A stretch of 64,000 nucleotides of DNA, from positions 1,098,585-1,162,584 of the forward strand of contig NC_089313.1 in the NCBI RefSeq assembly GCF_036669915.1. Reading direction: 5' to 3'. Shown here piece after piece: positions 47,225-59,419 of this stretch. Within the stretch, counting starts at the first letter, position 1, and each line of letters begins with the position of its first letter. The notes below the pieces were generated by a model. That model made no database searches, was not told the DNA's origin, and saw nothing but the letters and a program-made list of their open reading frames with translations. This DNA comes from Pocillopora verrucosa (taxonomy: Eukaryota > Cnidaria > Anthozoa > Scleractinia > Pocilloporidae). The position numbers and the translations under genes are program-made.

Positions 47225-49527
47225 GGGATAGGATAAAGTTGTCTTTCTGCCGATGCATGGTAACTTTAGGAAAACATAAAATCTTTAAGTTATCATTCAT
47301 CTCGTTCAGGCGTGTAGCATAGGCATATGTGCTCACCAAGAACTCAAACAAATTCAACACTGGGGTGATAATGGTTAACGTCTTACAATTCATTTTATTA
47401 TTGTATGGAAAGCATTTCTTCAACATAAACTGAACAAGCAATGTATGTGCATTGAATGTATAATACTTCATTTCACAATGAATTTGTTTTTGATTTTAAT
47501 AGCTTCAAAAAACTTCTTGGATGTATTCAATAATGTAGTAAAGCTTATCTGGTCATGTGTAGTTTTCATTCACTGCACCATAACAGAAAGATTTATGGAT
47601 ATCCAAATCTTTCTGTGTGTTGTACATCTTATCACAACTCAAACAAACAAACACGTTCATAGGCGTGTACCGTGTTGAGGTAGGGCTCGTGCGTCCAATT
47701 TCACGCCCAACCCTCCCCTCACGGGCTGTTACGTCCAGGGTAGGGGCAGGAGAATGTTCCCATTCATGTCTCAGTGTGTGTCCTTCTGCTAGTCTTCCCA
47801 AAATGCCGGTTGCATGTTTCCCGCTAGCAGCAAGTTTCGCACTCAATGAAGCACTTTGTTTAGTCTCGGCAAATTTTGAGGTTGTTGCCTTCGTCCTTGT
47901 CTTCGCGGACTGGGCTCTAGGTTTCTCAGGTGGGCGGGGCTGTATTTGGTTTGACATGTAGTGGTCTGAGTTCGACCGCTGTCCTTCTCTTATGGCAGAT
48001 GCAGGGCGTTTGTGAGAAACATTTGGGTTTTCTTCATAAAAATTCTGCACAGGAGACCTGCGAATGGAAATAGACGTTCAAGCGAAAAAGTTTTATCAGT
48101 TTCAACATGGGTTTACTGTTAAGACAACTTTTTTGAAAAAAAGTAAAGTATGGTGGTAAGAGCTGCTATTTCAAAGTATCAAAAAGAAGAATTTAACTTG
48201 GAAAGAAACAGTCAGTTCGCTACAATAATTCCAATCTAAATATTGTCGTGAACTTGCTTTCGAGATCTGTAATGTTACTTAATAAACAGAACCTTCTGAG
48301 TAAATCTCTCTGATCTTCTATTAGTCCAGGTTCGTCACTGTGTTGCTTCCACAATGGAACAGGTTCTTGTACCTAAAAAATATTACGAATTTTTGACAGT
48401 TTTAAGAGAACGTTGGAAACATTGAGAGAGAACGAGAGAACGTGGTAAGTTGTTTGAATGTTAATGAGCCTATCCTGTAAGAGCAAGTGCAATAAGGGAG
48501 GGACACAGCACTAAGGCATTTACAACAGCCTATCACAACGAAGATGACTGTGCGATGAACCAATAGAAGCGTAAAGAAAATTCACATGACCGATGCAAAG
48601 CGCGGGAAAACAAGACGCGTGTGACCAAGTAGCGAGTGGATTGCCGGGATGATTTGGTTGAGTAAGATAACAAGAGTTTTAACCAATCACAGAAAATATT
48701 CAAGGAAAACCGAAAAGGGAAAAAGTTCTTGTTTTTCTACTTTCAAACGAACAATTACTCCATCAGTTTCGATCGTCAAGTCGCGACAACAGCTGCCAAG
48801 AAAAAACAACTGACAAAACACGTGCAACCACAAGAGGTAGGTAAGTGTATTTTCGGATATGATAAATTAATCGCATGCGACATTCTTCATAAGTCATTTT
48901 AACGAAGCCGTTCGTTCTTCGCACTGAGAGAGAACGAGGGCTACCGCTCAAAACGTTAGCTTTAGAAACTATTCATGGTGGCCAATTTACATTAACAATT
49001 TTGTTGACAAGACCAAATTATCCCATTCACACGAAATTCGAGGAAAATCTTTGGGAGTTTGCGTTGAGGGAGATGGAGACTGTTTAGTGTTGTCTTCCAC
49101 TTACTTTCTTCTTGGAGATGTTTTCTCGAGCGTTCATCAAGAAAGATATAGACTTCCTCAACTTTTCATTTTGTTCCTCAAGAGTCATAATTCTGATATT
49201 GTTGGCCATAACTTGTCTCTCCATATCTTTAGCTACCTCTGCTTCTGAAGGAACTTCCCCATTAAACATCACCTCTTTGTCTGACGAGGAAGATTTCTGC
49301 TGTTTGGAATCAATGGATGGAAATTCTACCACGAGTTGAAGTTTTTCTTCGCTTTCTTTTAGCTGCTGTTCAAGTTTGTTTGTCTTTGCCTCAAATTCTT
49401 CCACTTCTTGCAGAAGTTTTTCCTTTTCAAGTCTGAGTTCTTCCAGAAGGTTCTGTGTAGAAACAGAGGGGAGGTACTTGGTGTTGTGTTCCAAGTTTAA
49501 AAATTTTAACCGTGGCCAACAGTTTAG
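47225..49527. repeat. Segmental duplication, copy 2 (native CCDC157 3' end)
   Basis: Partner of 40690-42930. This copy is continuous with the upstream CCDC157 exons, so it is the parent. The two terminal exons have identical lengths (80 and 505 nt) in both copies. Confidence 0.85.
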
Positions 49528-52500
49528 CTTAAAATGAGCTGTATTGTTGATTAATTTTGTAGATGACCACGAATAGAAAACTCTCCCTTTCTTTATTTCA
49601 CGTTTTGCTCATGGCCACACCCTGAAGCCTATGAAAAGTGCCTGCTGCAGAGAACTGGCCATCTATGGAGAATTAACCTTAACACCCAGCACAAAGTGAC
49701 AAAATTATTTTAACCAAAGCCACTAACACAAAAGACAAAATGCCCCAAATTACCTGCTTGGAATCAAGCTCTTCAGAGAGGTTTGTCTTTTCAGTTTGCA
49801 AACCTTCCATCACTCCTTGCAGTTCATCTCTCTCTCCTTCTGCCTCAAGCACTCTGTCACGCAGCTCCTCACATTCATTGTCCAGATTATCCACTCTTTT
49901 AAGAAGTGCATCATGTTTGCTTTGCAAAGCCTCAGGAAGTAAATTAAATCAATGTTTGCACATGATACTCACTAAAAAGGCTGGCTGCTACAACCTTATC
50001 CCTGTTTCTACATCATCAAGTATGAGCTCCTTCTAAATCACCCCTGAACCCAGCATATTGCACATAAAACCAACCAGGGATAAAAACGAGGAATTGTCAA
50101 TATAGAGCTCTGAACTAAAAGAACTGAGCCAATACTTCTTCAATAAAGAAAAGCTATGGCCTCATTTGCACTCTGTGGCACACATCCAACCAAGGACTAA
50201 GAGAGCTGCTTCCCCACCCAAAAGGCTATGCACAAGTTCAAATAAAAACATATAAGATCTTGTCATCCTCTAACAGCCTGGATTTCTAATATCATTTTCA
50301 CATTAAATCCAAGCTATAAGTTTAAGAGTTACATGTACACTTGTGGTTAATCTTATCACCTCCACTAACAACAGAAACCTACATATCTAACCTGTTCGTG
50401 TTTCTCCAAGGTCTTGTTCCTGGCCTGTGTTTTTCCCAATTCAATAGAAGTGTTTTTTAGTTTGACTTGTAAGTCATCCATTTCTACCTTCAGTTGTTGT
50501 ACTTCAGACTCTACCACTGTTAATCTTGCTACCTCCTTAGACTCCTTATCTAACTCTGTTAACAACCTGTTGTTTTCTTCACCTGGATGAAAAGAAAACA
50601 TGAAATAAGCCACACTGATCAATTTTCTGTGTTGTCTTGTGTCAACTGGCTACATTTCATTTCCTTATTTAAAAATCAGCCGTGTTGTTTGCTGTATAAC
50701 TCTTGGTAAATTTGTCATTTGTCTTTGCATACTTACCTAGAGTTTTAACTGTTTCTTTATACTTCTTTTTCTTTTCCTCCAGTTTGAGCACCATACCCTG
50801 AAGGACATCTTTTCCCTTCACAAGTTCATTGTTCACTTTTTCTGCATCAGATAATAGCAAATCTTTCTCAGCAACAACTTGTTTAAGCTTCTCTTTAAAG
50901 TCCGTTTCTTTCTTTTCACCTTCACTGTCCTTATCTAACAACTGCTTTTCCAGATCTTGGATTTGCTTTTCCAGTTGCGCACAAACTTGTTTTGACCTAC
51001 TAAGTTTATCCTCCAGTGGATTTATCTGTGCATACAAATTATCCAAGTGATCATTAATTCTTGCAAGATCATGGCTCTGTTCAGATGCCCACCTAGACAC
51101 ATCAGCAGCAGCCATTAGCGACTGCCGCAAGAGTTTTTTCTGCTTTGCCAGCGAAGATGGAAGTCCTTGAGATTCACATACTTTTATCACCATGCTACCA
51201 ACTTCAATAAGATTTTGTTGTGTTCTAGCACAAGCCTCACATGGAATAAATGCAGTGTCATAAGTCTGTGTTGATGACTCGTGATAAGTCTTTGCATTAG
51301 TAACATCTTCTACAGCAAGGGTAAGTTCCTTTGAGGGTGTAGAACTTTCTAGAGATAACTCCTCAGATGGAGAGAGAATGAACTTCACAGAAGTTCTATT
51401 AGCACTTTGGCTTTCAATTTTTCCTTGGACAACAGAAGATTTGCCTGATCTTTTATCTGATGCTTGCTTGAAGAGTTTTACCTCACTCCGCAGATCTGTT
51501 ATCGTGTCTTCCATCTTGGACATTGTTTTGTTTTTGGCTTTGCTCTAGAAAACATAAATCAACTTCCATAAGTTGAAATTACCAAAGGTGATCAATATGT
51601 CATTTCTCATCTTTTGTTTTTTAATACAAGATCAAGCAAATCAGTACCCAAAAAATGAGGAGAGAGGAAACACAAACTATAATAAAAATGTAGTGCTAGG
51701 TCATTGTGGCCACTATAAATTAAGCAATGGATTGTTGTGTGCTAAACTTGGCCAGGTTGTCAGAGGATACACCTTCCCATCTCATGTAACCTCTAGGTCT
51801 GCTGAAGTTGGGACAATAAATAACATAATACAATCTATGATTAGCAGCTGTCAACCTCCTGTCAGTCAACAGATTTTTTTTAGGGAGTTGTTCTTCACAA
51901 CTACTACAGGACTATCCACATTTTGGGAATTCATTTGTTCCATCCAATTCCTACAAAGTCTATTTTTATATCAATATGCATTCTTTTATTTTAAGAGCCC
52001 AACTTTTGCCAACATACCTAACAGAACAATATTTATGATTCTGAAAACACATCAAAGAAAATTTTGCCAATTTTTTAATGATTCTTACCTCAGTCTGGAG
52101 TTTCTGGATGGTTTGCTGCACATGAACAAGTTTGTTCCAAAACTTTTTGGCTACCAGTCCAACAGACATACTGGAACCTAATATTTTACCACTACTAGGC
52201 CTGCCATCACATGAGGTCAGCAGTTGGTCACTGAACTGAGCCATACATTGCAGCAAAAGAACAAGTCTGTTGAGAAAAGTCAATCAGCAGATCGTTTTTG
52301 CATTCTTGAGATTATGAAAAAGTTAATCTGCCCTTTTCTGAATAAACATCAGAAATTAATAATAATAATAATTACAATAACAACATTAATAATAGTAATA
52401 ATAACAATTATTATCATTGTTACCACATTTATCAATTTTAGCATAAATAATATAAATAGTGGGGGCTAAAAACTACAAGCTAACCTATATCTATAATAAC

Positions 52501-53291
52501 AATAACCTAGGAAGGGAAAGTCTTCATCAAAATAACATTTTGATGAAACATGAGTTCAGATTGTTTAAAAGGGAAACTATCTTAAATCTGCTCAAATTTA
52601 ATTCCCTCATCCTAAGGTATTTCCAACCACTGTCACCCTCAAAACTTATGGACTGTTTGTGCCCAAAGCCTAAATCCACCCAGAAATCTCAATAAGAAAA
52701 AGATTCTAAATCTTGAATTTTAAATCTAAACAAATGCTACCATACAGATTTCACACTGCTGTGCATCTTTACAGTAATAGATCACAGGTGATGTCAAAAT
52801 ATGGTAGGAACAACAAAAGTGGCACATGAGTTGCATGCGAGTGTGTCATTGATGTTCCTACCACATTTGATGTCCACTGTGATCTATTACAGACCCTTGG
52901 CAACGTTGAAATTTGTTTTATATGATAAAAAGGAAATGTTACCAATCGTGATGTCGCTTATGCATCTGTTGTCCAATACAGTATAAGTAGGAACCAATCA
53001 AAATGTATGCATAGTTATTATATAGTATTATTTGTATAAAAAATACCTGTCGATCAGAAGTTCAAAAAGAATGATGTGTGACAGTTTACAGTGATCTTCA
53101 TCACTGGAATATGAATATCTCTCCAGTAGTTCATCAATATCCAATTCACATGCTACCTTATCGGGATATTTCCATGATGGACTTCTTAAATGTCCCACTC
53201 TGGATAATAAATCCATTACTGTCGTTTGAACGTCATTGACGTCTTGTTTCAAGCTCTCTAAACAAGCTTCACTTCCAAGTAAATGTGCCAT
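47553..53291 (-). CDS. ccdc157: Coiled-coil domain-containing protein CCDC157
   Basis: In mammals this coiled-coil protein is linked to sperm formation and Golgi function. Eight coding exons: 53047-53291, 52089-52266, 50737-51544, 50392-50582, 49754-49930, 49105-49452, 48293-48372, 47553-48057. All join in phase to 843 aa; human is about 750 aa. The start MAHLLGSEACLESLKQDVND and DKVACELDIDELLERY match human CCDC157 closely, as does MSVGLVAKKFW. Exons 3-6 are almost continuous heptad coiled coil. The last exon is basic and Ser/Pro-rich and ends in a C2HC finger, FVCLSCDKMYNTQKDLDIHK. The donor of exon 7 (GAAG|GTTCTG) is weak but conserved in the duplicate and needed for phase. It is transcribed divergently from OGFOD2, 577 bases away. 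Confidence 0.9.
48925..49028 (+). repeat. Penelope/hammerhead-like remnant in CCDC157 intron 6
   Basis: Orthologous to the insert at 42341-42445: gggctaccgctcaaaacgtt, then agctttagaaactattc and gtggccaatttacattaac. The putative catalytic core is degraded (acgtt in place of acgtc). Confidence 0.45.
52774..52890. mobile_element. Hairpin MITE in CCDC157 intron 1
   Basis: Left arm gtaatagatcacaggtgatg ... atggtaggaaca and right arm tgttcctaccacatttgatg ... gtgatctattac are about 85% complementary over 39 bases, with a loop of about 40. No coding capacity. An AAT/ATT-rich low-complexity stretch lies in the same intron near 52350-52450. Confidence 0.6.
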
Positions 53292-53868
53292 TGCACCGAA
53301 CGCTTCACCAAGAAGCGTATTTCCTCACGTAAAAGTGGAATAAATCTCGATTGAAACCAAAGTAGATTTTTTTAATTAAAAAGACCAAATTAAATTTGTC
53401 AATTTAACTTTTTGATGTGAAAACTTGATCGACGTGTTAATTGTAATCGACACGTTCCTTTTTCAGTATTTGTTCCTTCAGATTGAAGCTAAGCAACTTT
53501 TACGCCAACATAACTGCAAGCTATCCTCTTCAAAGTTGAACAAATTGAAAGAATTGTTGCAGACATACTCTGATGTGAAGTAGTCGAAATTAATAAGTCA
53601 AGACCACTTCGACGTACACAATCAACAACGAATCTTTCCTTAGCGATCAGGAGAAGATACAAGACGCGAGAGCTGCCGAATACTTCGTAAATAATGTTAT
53701 TGAGGCATGGACTTATTTTCAAACGATCAAATATTAAAATCTCTCGAAGACAAATGTGCCTCACAAGGACGCCATATTTGCTTTGGTTACAAGAAATAAT
53801 CCATGATGCAACGCTTCTAGCAGAAAATAAGTCACTAGTTACCAAGCTAGCGTGTCTCACGGTTCAAC
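53292..53868. promoter_or_regulatory. Bidirectional promoter region of CCDC157 and OGFOD2
   Basis: 577 bases between divergent start codons. The OGFOD2 start lies inside caacATGGCGGacg, which resembles the YY1 site AANATGGCGG found at start codons of housekeeping genes. I see no TATA box at a proper distance. The rest is unremarkable, with T-rich patches near 53370-53410. Confidence 0.5.
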
Positions 53869-56800
53869 ATGGCGGACGAACCTGAACATTTCGTCTGTCA
53901 GTGTTTTTTCACCCATAATATTTTTCTGAATGACTACGAAGCTCACGTTACCTTCAAAAGTAAAGTTCAATTCGAGAACGAGTATCGGAAGGTACGTGGA
54001 AATTAAGACTGATCTCGGGTTTCTTGGATATCTTTGTTTTGTCACAAATTTTAAGTTTATTTATTTATTTTTTATTTTTATAATTTTTTTATTTTCCTTT
54101 TTTATTTTCTTTTTACTTGAAAGGCACTTTATCACAGAGGCTGTACAACGGACGAACAGTGGCAAGAAGTGCTTAAGCAAGTAATTCAAATGCATTTATT
54201 TCAGTAGTAAATTATTTTATTTTGTTTCGGATGTAACTATTTGTATAGTACAGAGTACAATACAAATAGTTACAGTTATAGTACAAAGGCTGACGAAGGG
54301 CTAACGCTCGAAACGTCAGTCTTTACACCCTTTACGGTGGTTAACACTAAATTACCTGTTACACTCTCCCAACGACGCATTGCACCACGGTTTCTTTAGA
54401 AACTTACCCCCTTTATTAACTTTTTGTATACCCTAACCTGCATTTTTCGCAAGACTACTTAGGCAATGGCACTGATACTACTTAAGAAAATACGATGGGT
54501 GACTTGACGGGTTAGAGTGCTCTGAGAAATTCTGATATGCAGGCTATGTGTACTACACATAGATCTCTTTTTTTATATTTTAAAACAAATTGAGAGGGTC
54601 CATGCTCAATGTTAGGTTTAAATTAATTAAGACAGAATATGGAGCTGGTTCACTACAATTACTAAAAATATCTAGGAAATTATTTGTAATCCAGTGAGAA
54701 TTCATAATTGGACCTGCTTTAATTACGACATTTTCAATGCATAGGTAGAAGATGAAATAGAAAGAAGAAAGAAGCTTGGAAGAGATTCACAGAGGCATAA
54801 AAAGATCATCATCACTGATTATAAACCACTTCATCCTGATGTGTACATTTTACAGGTCAATGAATTATATGTTGATTGGTGTTAGATTACAAATATCATG
54901 TTGGGAACCAATCTCAATTTACTTCATATTTGTTTTATTGGACTCTCTGTGATATTCTACTCAGTTCTTTGTTATATTGGTCACCTGCCCTTATCTTGCT
55001 TAGGATAAGGGATCTTTGCATACATATTAGAATATTCAGTAACTGTCTACCTATAATCCCCCCTCCTCCTCCTCAGGAAGAATGTTTACATTTGTTTGTT
55101 ATTTTTTAACCACAGTTACTTTGGATACCATGATAATTTCATCCTTACAGGATACTAGTCTATATGTCTATATTCATATAATGTATTTCTTGCCACCATG
55201 ATGTGGGTCCAGAGATACAAATGCCTACAAATATAACATGGAATTGTACTCACTCACATCTGTATTTCTACTTCTGTTCCATCAGGAATCATTTCTTGCT
55301 GATAATTTTCTTTCATTGGTGCATTATGCTAGAGATGATGTGACAGCCACAGCTGATGGATTGCTATCCATGATAAAACATTGTGACGGCAAGTAAAAGT
55401 GTCTACTTCCTAGAAACTTTGATGAGCAAAAACTGCAACAACCCTTGGCAAGGAGCATCTTCTCAAAAGTAACAATAGACTACTTCCACTGGGGTGTCCA
55501 AAGTAATCTTTGATTGCATTAAACCTTTAAACCCTGAGAGTGATAAGCATACAATTTCTCTCTACAATATCACTAATGAATTGTGAAGTAAGGTCTTGAG
55601 AATAGAGAAAATGATCACCAACTTAAGGAGTTCTTGATTGTTAAACAAATTCTCCTTGTCAGCACCTTGGGAAATGTGTAGAGAACAGTATGGAGAATAT
55701 GCATACTGATGTCAGGGCGTTAAGGGTTGGTGGTCTTTGTGTCACTGTTGTACATGACTGGCTGAGAAAACTTGTACTATCCTCTTACCCAATCAGATAC
55801 AAAACTAAAACCAACCAAACTTGGAAACTCACATGAATTAGCATGAACATATCAATCATGTTTTTATTAAATATGACTGAAGTCATAACTCTGGATTAAA
55901 ACATAACGATGATTATTGATAAAATTATTATTATTATTATTATTATTATTGTCACTGGAAATAAAACCAAAGTAATACTATTTTACTATTTCCTTTTAGC
56001 TGAAAAAGTCTACTCATTTCAAGTATTTACACCAGAATTCTGTAAGAAGTTTATTGAAGAAATAAGCAACTTTGAAAACACAGATCTCCCCAAGGGAAGG
56101 CCAAACACAATGAACAACTTTGGGGTGAGATTGTTGTCATTTGTTTTCAAAGATAAATTACTAGAAAGTTAAAGTAATCGAATACATGCAGTATTTGTCA
56201 AGTTAAGGGAAAAGGAAAACAGGATGTTGAAGATTTGCAGCCTCATTGGTGAAATTTTTTGTGTGTGGAATCAAGTAAGGTCAGGAGAATACGGAAATGA
56301 TAAGCAACTAAAGAAGCTCTTGAATGATTTTCAAATTCTCCTGTCAGTACCAAAGGAAAAGTACAGAAAACAACATGGAGAATATGTATACTGATGCTGG
56401 CCTATAGATATAGGTTTAACAAGATGTTTGGAGAGTCTTGAATTCAGCAGTTATCAAATATCTCCAGGAATCTTAAAGCTTACAGAAAATTGTTTCCTAT
56501 TGCTTTTCAAAGTAGCTCAAGGTTTCTGTAATTAAATATTGTTGGAGGTGTAGAGGCTTAAATTACTGAACTATAAATATATAAGTGGTAAACACATGCA
56601 CATGCACATGAACTAATCCTGATGAGAGTGCTCTTCATGTTCTAATAATAATTTATTATATAGATACTGATGAAATACCAGGATTTTTCCTTTTACTAAA
56701 CAATTATATCTTCATTGTGCACGGTGAAGATACTATTTTTATCTATCACGTGTGAGGATATTGGTGTCGCTATGGTTACTAACATGATTACCCAATTACA

Positions 56801-58280
56801 AGAGAGCTTCCCGCATCAGGAATTTCATCAGTGTCCCTTCACTCACTCGTAAGAGATACTTTCAGCACTCAAAGATAAAATTCATATCCCCGTGCAGCTG
56901 TGTAATATCCTCCAGATGTGCATCTGGGGTTGTGAGTCATGCATAGCTTTTGAACATGTAACTGCTTGGTTTATATTGGAATATTAAAGTAAGCTTTTTT
57001 AACCTACACTCATTGTTACAGTTATTCCCTTAAAAATTTTTGAGTATCCTTTGAGGATCACTTTTTGATGTTTTAAAATCTTTTAGACTCTAATTTTTTA
57101 TTTTCAGGTTTTACTGAATGAGCTTGGTTTTGATGAGAATTTTTTTTCACCTCTGAGAACAAATTACTTGATGCCAATCACAAGATTGTTGTATCCTGAA
57201 TGTGGGGGCAACGCCTTAGATTCACACAAGGCATTCACAGTACATTACAAGATAGGAGAAGATCTGGACCTCAGTTATCACTATGATAACGCTGAGGTCA
57301 CTTTAAATGTTTCACTTGGTAAGGAGTTTGTTGGAGGAGAGTTGTTTTTTGGTGATATGAGACAGGTAATCTATTGTATTTTTGACGCAAAAATTTCAAA
57401 TTTTCAGGAATTGCCATACATTTAATGCTTTTTGGGTATTTCTAGCAATGAAATTGAATTGTGTCACTTTTGTGACACTGAAAAACTACCTCTAGATTGA
57501 AGGAAACTAGCCTGAAGTGCAAGCATCTTATTAGGGTGAGTTAACGTTACAAGCTCGTGGTTGTTTACTCGACTGGCCATGTTTTGATTAAGATCCCCTT
57601 GAAACAAAATTTCCCCGAGCCTTCCACTGCTGTAAAAATCAAAGAAAGGAGCTGTAATTCTCACCAAGAAAACACTGAGCACTCGCTCGCCAAAATCATA
57701 CCTACTCTGTAGACTGGAAACCTCGGAATTATGGCACTACAAGCAGTCCCCACCCCCCTCCCCATTTCGGTGAAGTCCTTAGCGTGGAGCTTCGGGAGTG
57801 AGGCGCGCAAAAAGTGCTACTTTTTGTGCGCCTGAATCTCAGATTCAAAGTTCCGCGCGCCGCGCTAACATAATTTATTTTCGCTGATTTTTTGACTCGC
57901 GAAGCTGACTTTGTAGTCAAAAAATAGTGGATTGCATGGGTTAACCTTTGGGAGGTAAAACAACAAATGGGACACCTTACATAAACAAGTAGTAGTTTTA
58001 ATTTACCCTTGGGCCTTTTTAGGTCCCCCTGAGAGATACAGAATGTACCCAGTGTGAACATGTAACAAGTTACGGACTTCTTCACAGAGGTCAACATATG
58101 CATGGAGCATTGCCCATCCAATCAGGAGAAAGAATCAACTTGATTATCTGGATGCGTAGTTCTGTAGTGCGTAATAAATTGTGTCCGATGTGTGGCATGG
58201 AGCCTAGACTAATGCCATGTTCTGGTGAGGGGGATGGATTTACCACCGGAAATTCTGTGCCAGTCTGTTCAGCCCTTTAA
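53869..58280 (+). CDS. ogfod2: 2-oxoglutarate/iron-dependent oxygenase OGFOD2
   Basis: Predicted Fe(II)/2OG dioxygenase; its substrate is not established. Seven exons: 53869-53991, 54124-54180, 54745-54855, 55286-55388, 56000-56124, 57108-57365, 58023-58280, joining in phase to 344 aa (human 350). The N-terminus FVCQCFFTHNIF, then VEDEIERRRKLGRDS, and DLPKGRPNTMNNFGVLL identify it. In the jelly-roll core the iron ligands are H231 and D233 (SYHYDNAEVTLNVSLG), with the distal His in LLHRGQHMHGA and the 2OG-binding Arg in SGERINLIIW. The C-terminus RNKLCPMC matches the family. Intron 4 starts GACG|GCAAGT: only this GC donor keeps frame, so it is a GC-AG intron. Intron 4 also holds a family 1 MITE and an (ATT)n run; intron 6 holds a GC-richer block with small palindromes (57750-57920). 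Confidence 0.93.
54283..54415 (+). mobile_element. Penelope-like remnant with hammerhead-like core
   Basis: In OGFOD2 intron 2: CTGACGA, then GGGC-TAAC-GCTC as a small stem-loop, then GAAAC and GTC, followed by acggtggttaacac and caccacggtttctttagaaa. CTGANGA ... GAAA ... GTC is the hammerhead ribozyme core, and Penelope-like retroelements of cnidarians are known to carry minimal hammerheads. The family assignment is my inference. Confidence 0.5.
55522..55728 (+). mobile_element. MITE, family 1, in OGFOD2 intron 4
   Basis: Opens aacctttaaaccctgagagtg and closes gtcagggcgttaagggtt. Shares gaaaatgatcaccaactt and aaacaaattctccttgtcag with the copies in zdhhc5/8. Its right end coincides with the left edge of the segment copied to 58962. 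Confidence 0.6.
55714..56014 (+). repeat. Source of the OGFOD2 intron/exon duplication
   Basis: 301 bases covering the end of intron 4, its acceptor and the first 15 coding bases of exon 5. They recur almost unchanged at 58962-59265. Confidence 0.85.
56275..56400 (+). mobile_element. Partial MITE, family 1, in OGFOD2 intron 5
   Basis: Contains aaggtcaggagaatacgg, gataagcaactaaagaagc and catggagaatatgtatactg, the 3' half of family 1. The 5' half is not recognisable. Confidence 0.45.
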
Positions 58281-58960
58281 GCAAGGCTAGAGGCAAAGCA
58301 AGAAGGGACCCTGAGCAGGTAAAAAGAAAACAATTGGATTCCTTCCCCTAGATTACTGCGTCATATCAAATATTCAGCCCAATTTGTGATCGTCTGGATG
58401 ACTGTAGTCCTGAAAAGGACTTTTGTCAGCGACAATACCTTTCCTTTAGCCTGATCTGAAGTCATCTTAGGAGTCGACTGAATTAATTCTTATGTATTAT
58501 AGTAGTCTGGCTACAAACGCTTTGTTCTTGTTTAATTGTTTGTTTTGTTTGTTTTTTATTTTTAGTTACGCAAGAAAGCGCAAGGCGAGCAAGAAAGCGC
58601 GAAGTGAGCGAGGTAGCGCTAACATGCACAAGGGTGAAGCGAGCGCGAGGGTGATCGAGAGGTAATAGGAAAATTTCTCTCCTCAACTAAACCCCTTGGA
58701 ATAAAAATGCAAAGAACTCTTTCATACGAGAACCTTCCTTTGAAATGGGCCGCCCGTATCGTTAAGCTTTCCTGGCCTCAAGTAAATCGTGTGGTGTTTA
58801 CACAGGCTGAAATCAAGACATAAACAAATATTTCTATCATCCTCTGATAGGGGTTGTTTGAGAAAGTATTCAGTTTTGGCTCGAATTTTTTATCCCCTGG
58901 ATATGCATCCACTGCAGTTTCCCATGATACCAGTATTGAGAGCCATCACATGATAACTTT
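58281..58960. other. Intergenic after OGFOD2
   Basis: Probably begins with the OGFOD2 3' UTR. It includes a GC-rich patch at about 58565-58660 with repeated gcgagc and gaaagcgc motifs, unlike the surrounding AT-rich DNA. No gene seen. Confidence 0.45.
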
Positions 58961-58961
58961 T

Positions 58962-59265
58962 AGGGTGTTAAGGGTTAGTGGTCTTTGTGTCACTGTTGTA
59001 CATGACTGGCTGAGAAAACTTGTACTATCCTCTTACCCAATCAAATACAAAACTAAAACCAACCAAACTTGGAAAATCGCATGAATTAGCATGAACATAT
59101 CAATCATGTTTTCATTAAAAATGACTGAAGTCATAACTCTGGATTAAAACATTACCATCATTATTGATGAAATTATTATTATTATTATTATTGTTATTAT
59201 TATTATTATTATCGTTACCAAGTAATACTATTTTACTATTTCCTTTTAGCTGAAAAAGTCTACTT
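58962..59265 (+). repeat. Captured copy of OGFOD2 intron 4 end plus exon 5 start
   Basis: 304 bases nearly identical to 55714-56014, including the branch/pyrimidine tract, the ccttttag acceptor and the start of exon 5 (ctgaaaaagtctact). The left edge tagggtgttaag (58961-58972) and right edge cttaacaccccta-like cttaacaccctaa (59264-59276) form a perfect 12-base inverted repeat. It lies between OGFOD2 and the amidase gene and encodes nothing. Confidence 0.85.
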
Positions 59266-59419
59266 AACACCCTAACAATGATAAGGACTTTTATTTCAAA
59301 ACGACAAAAATTACATTTAAGAAATCAACTTAGGATCACCTTGAAAACACCTATGCATCACAATTCATATGCCTTATGCAAGTTACTTAACCGAATAGGA
59401 TGCTTAAACTAAAAGCTCC

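Noticed and set aside
49453-49494. Extending CCDC157 exon 6 upstream to an ATG in the run before NLLEEL
   Set aside because: That part contains a good pyrimidine tract and acceptor; the previous exon joins in phase at 49452, so it is intron in CCDC157.
57729-58121. 130-codon minus-strand frame over OGFOD2 intron 6 and exon 7
   Set aside because: It is antisense to a well-supported exon and runs through a palindromic repeat block; no domain.
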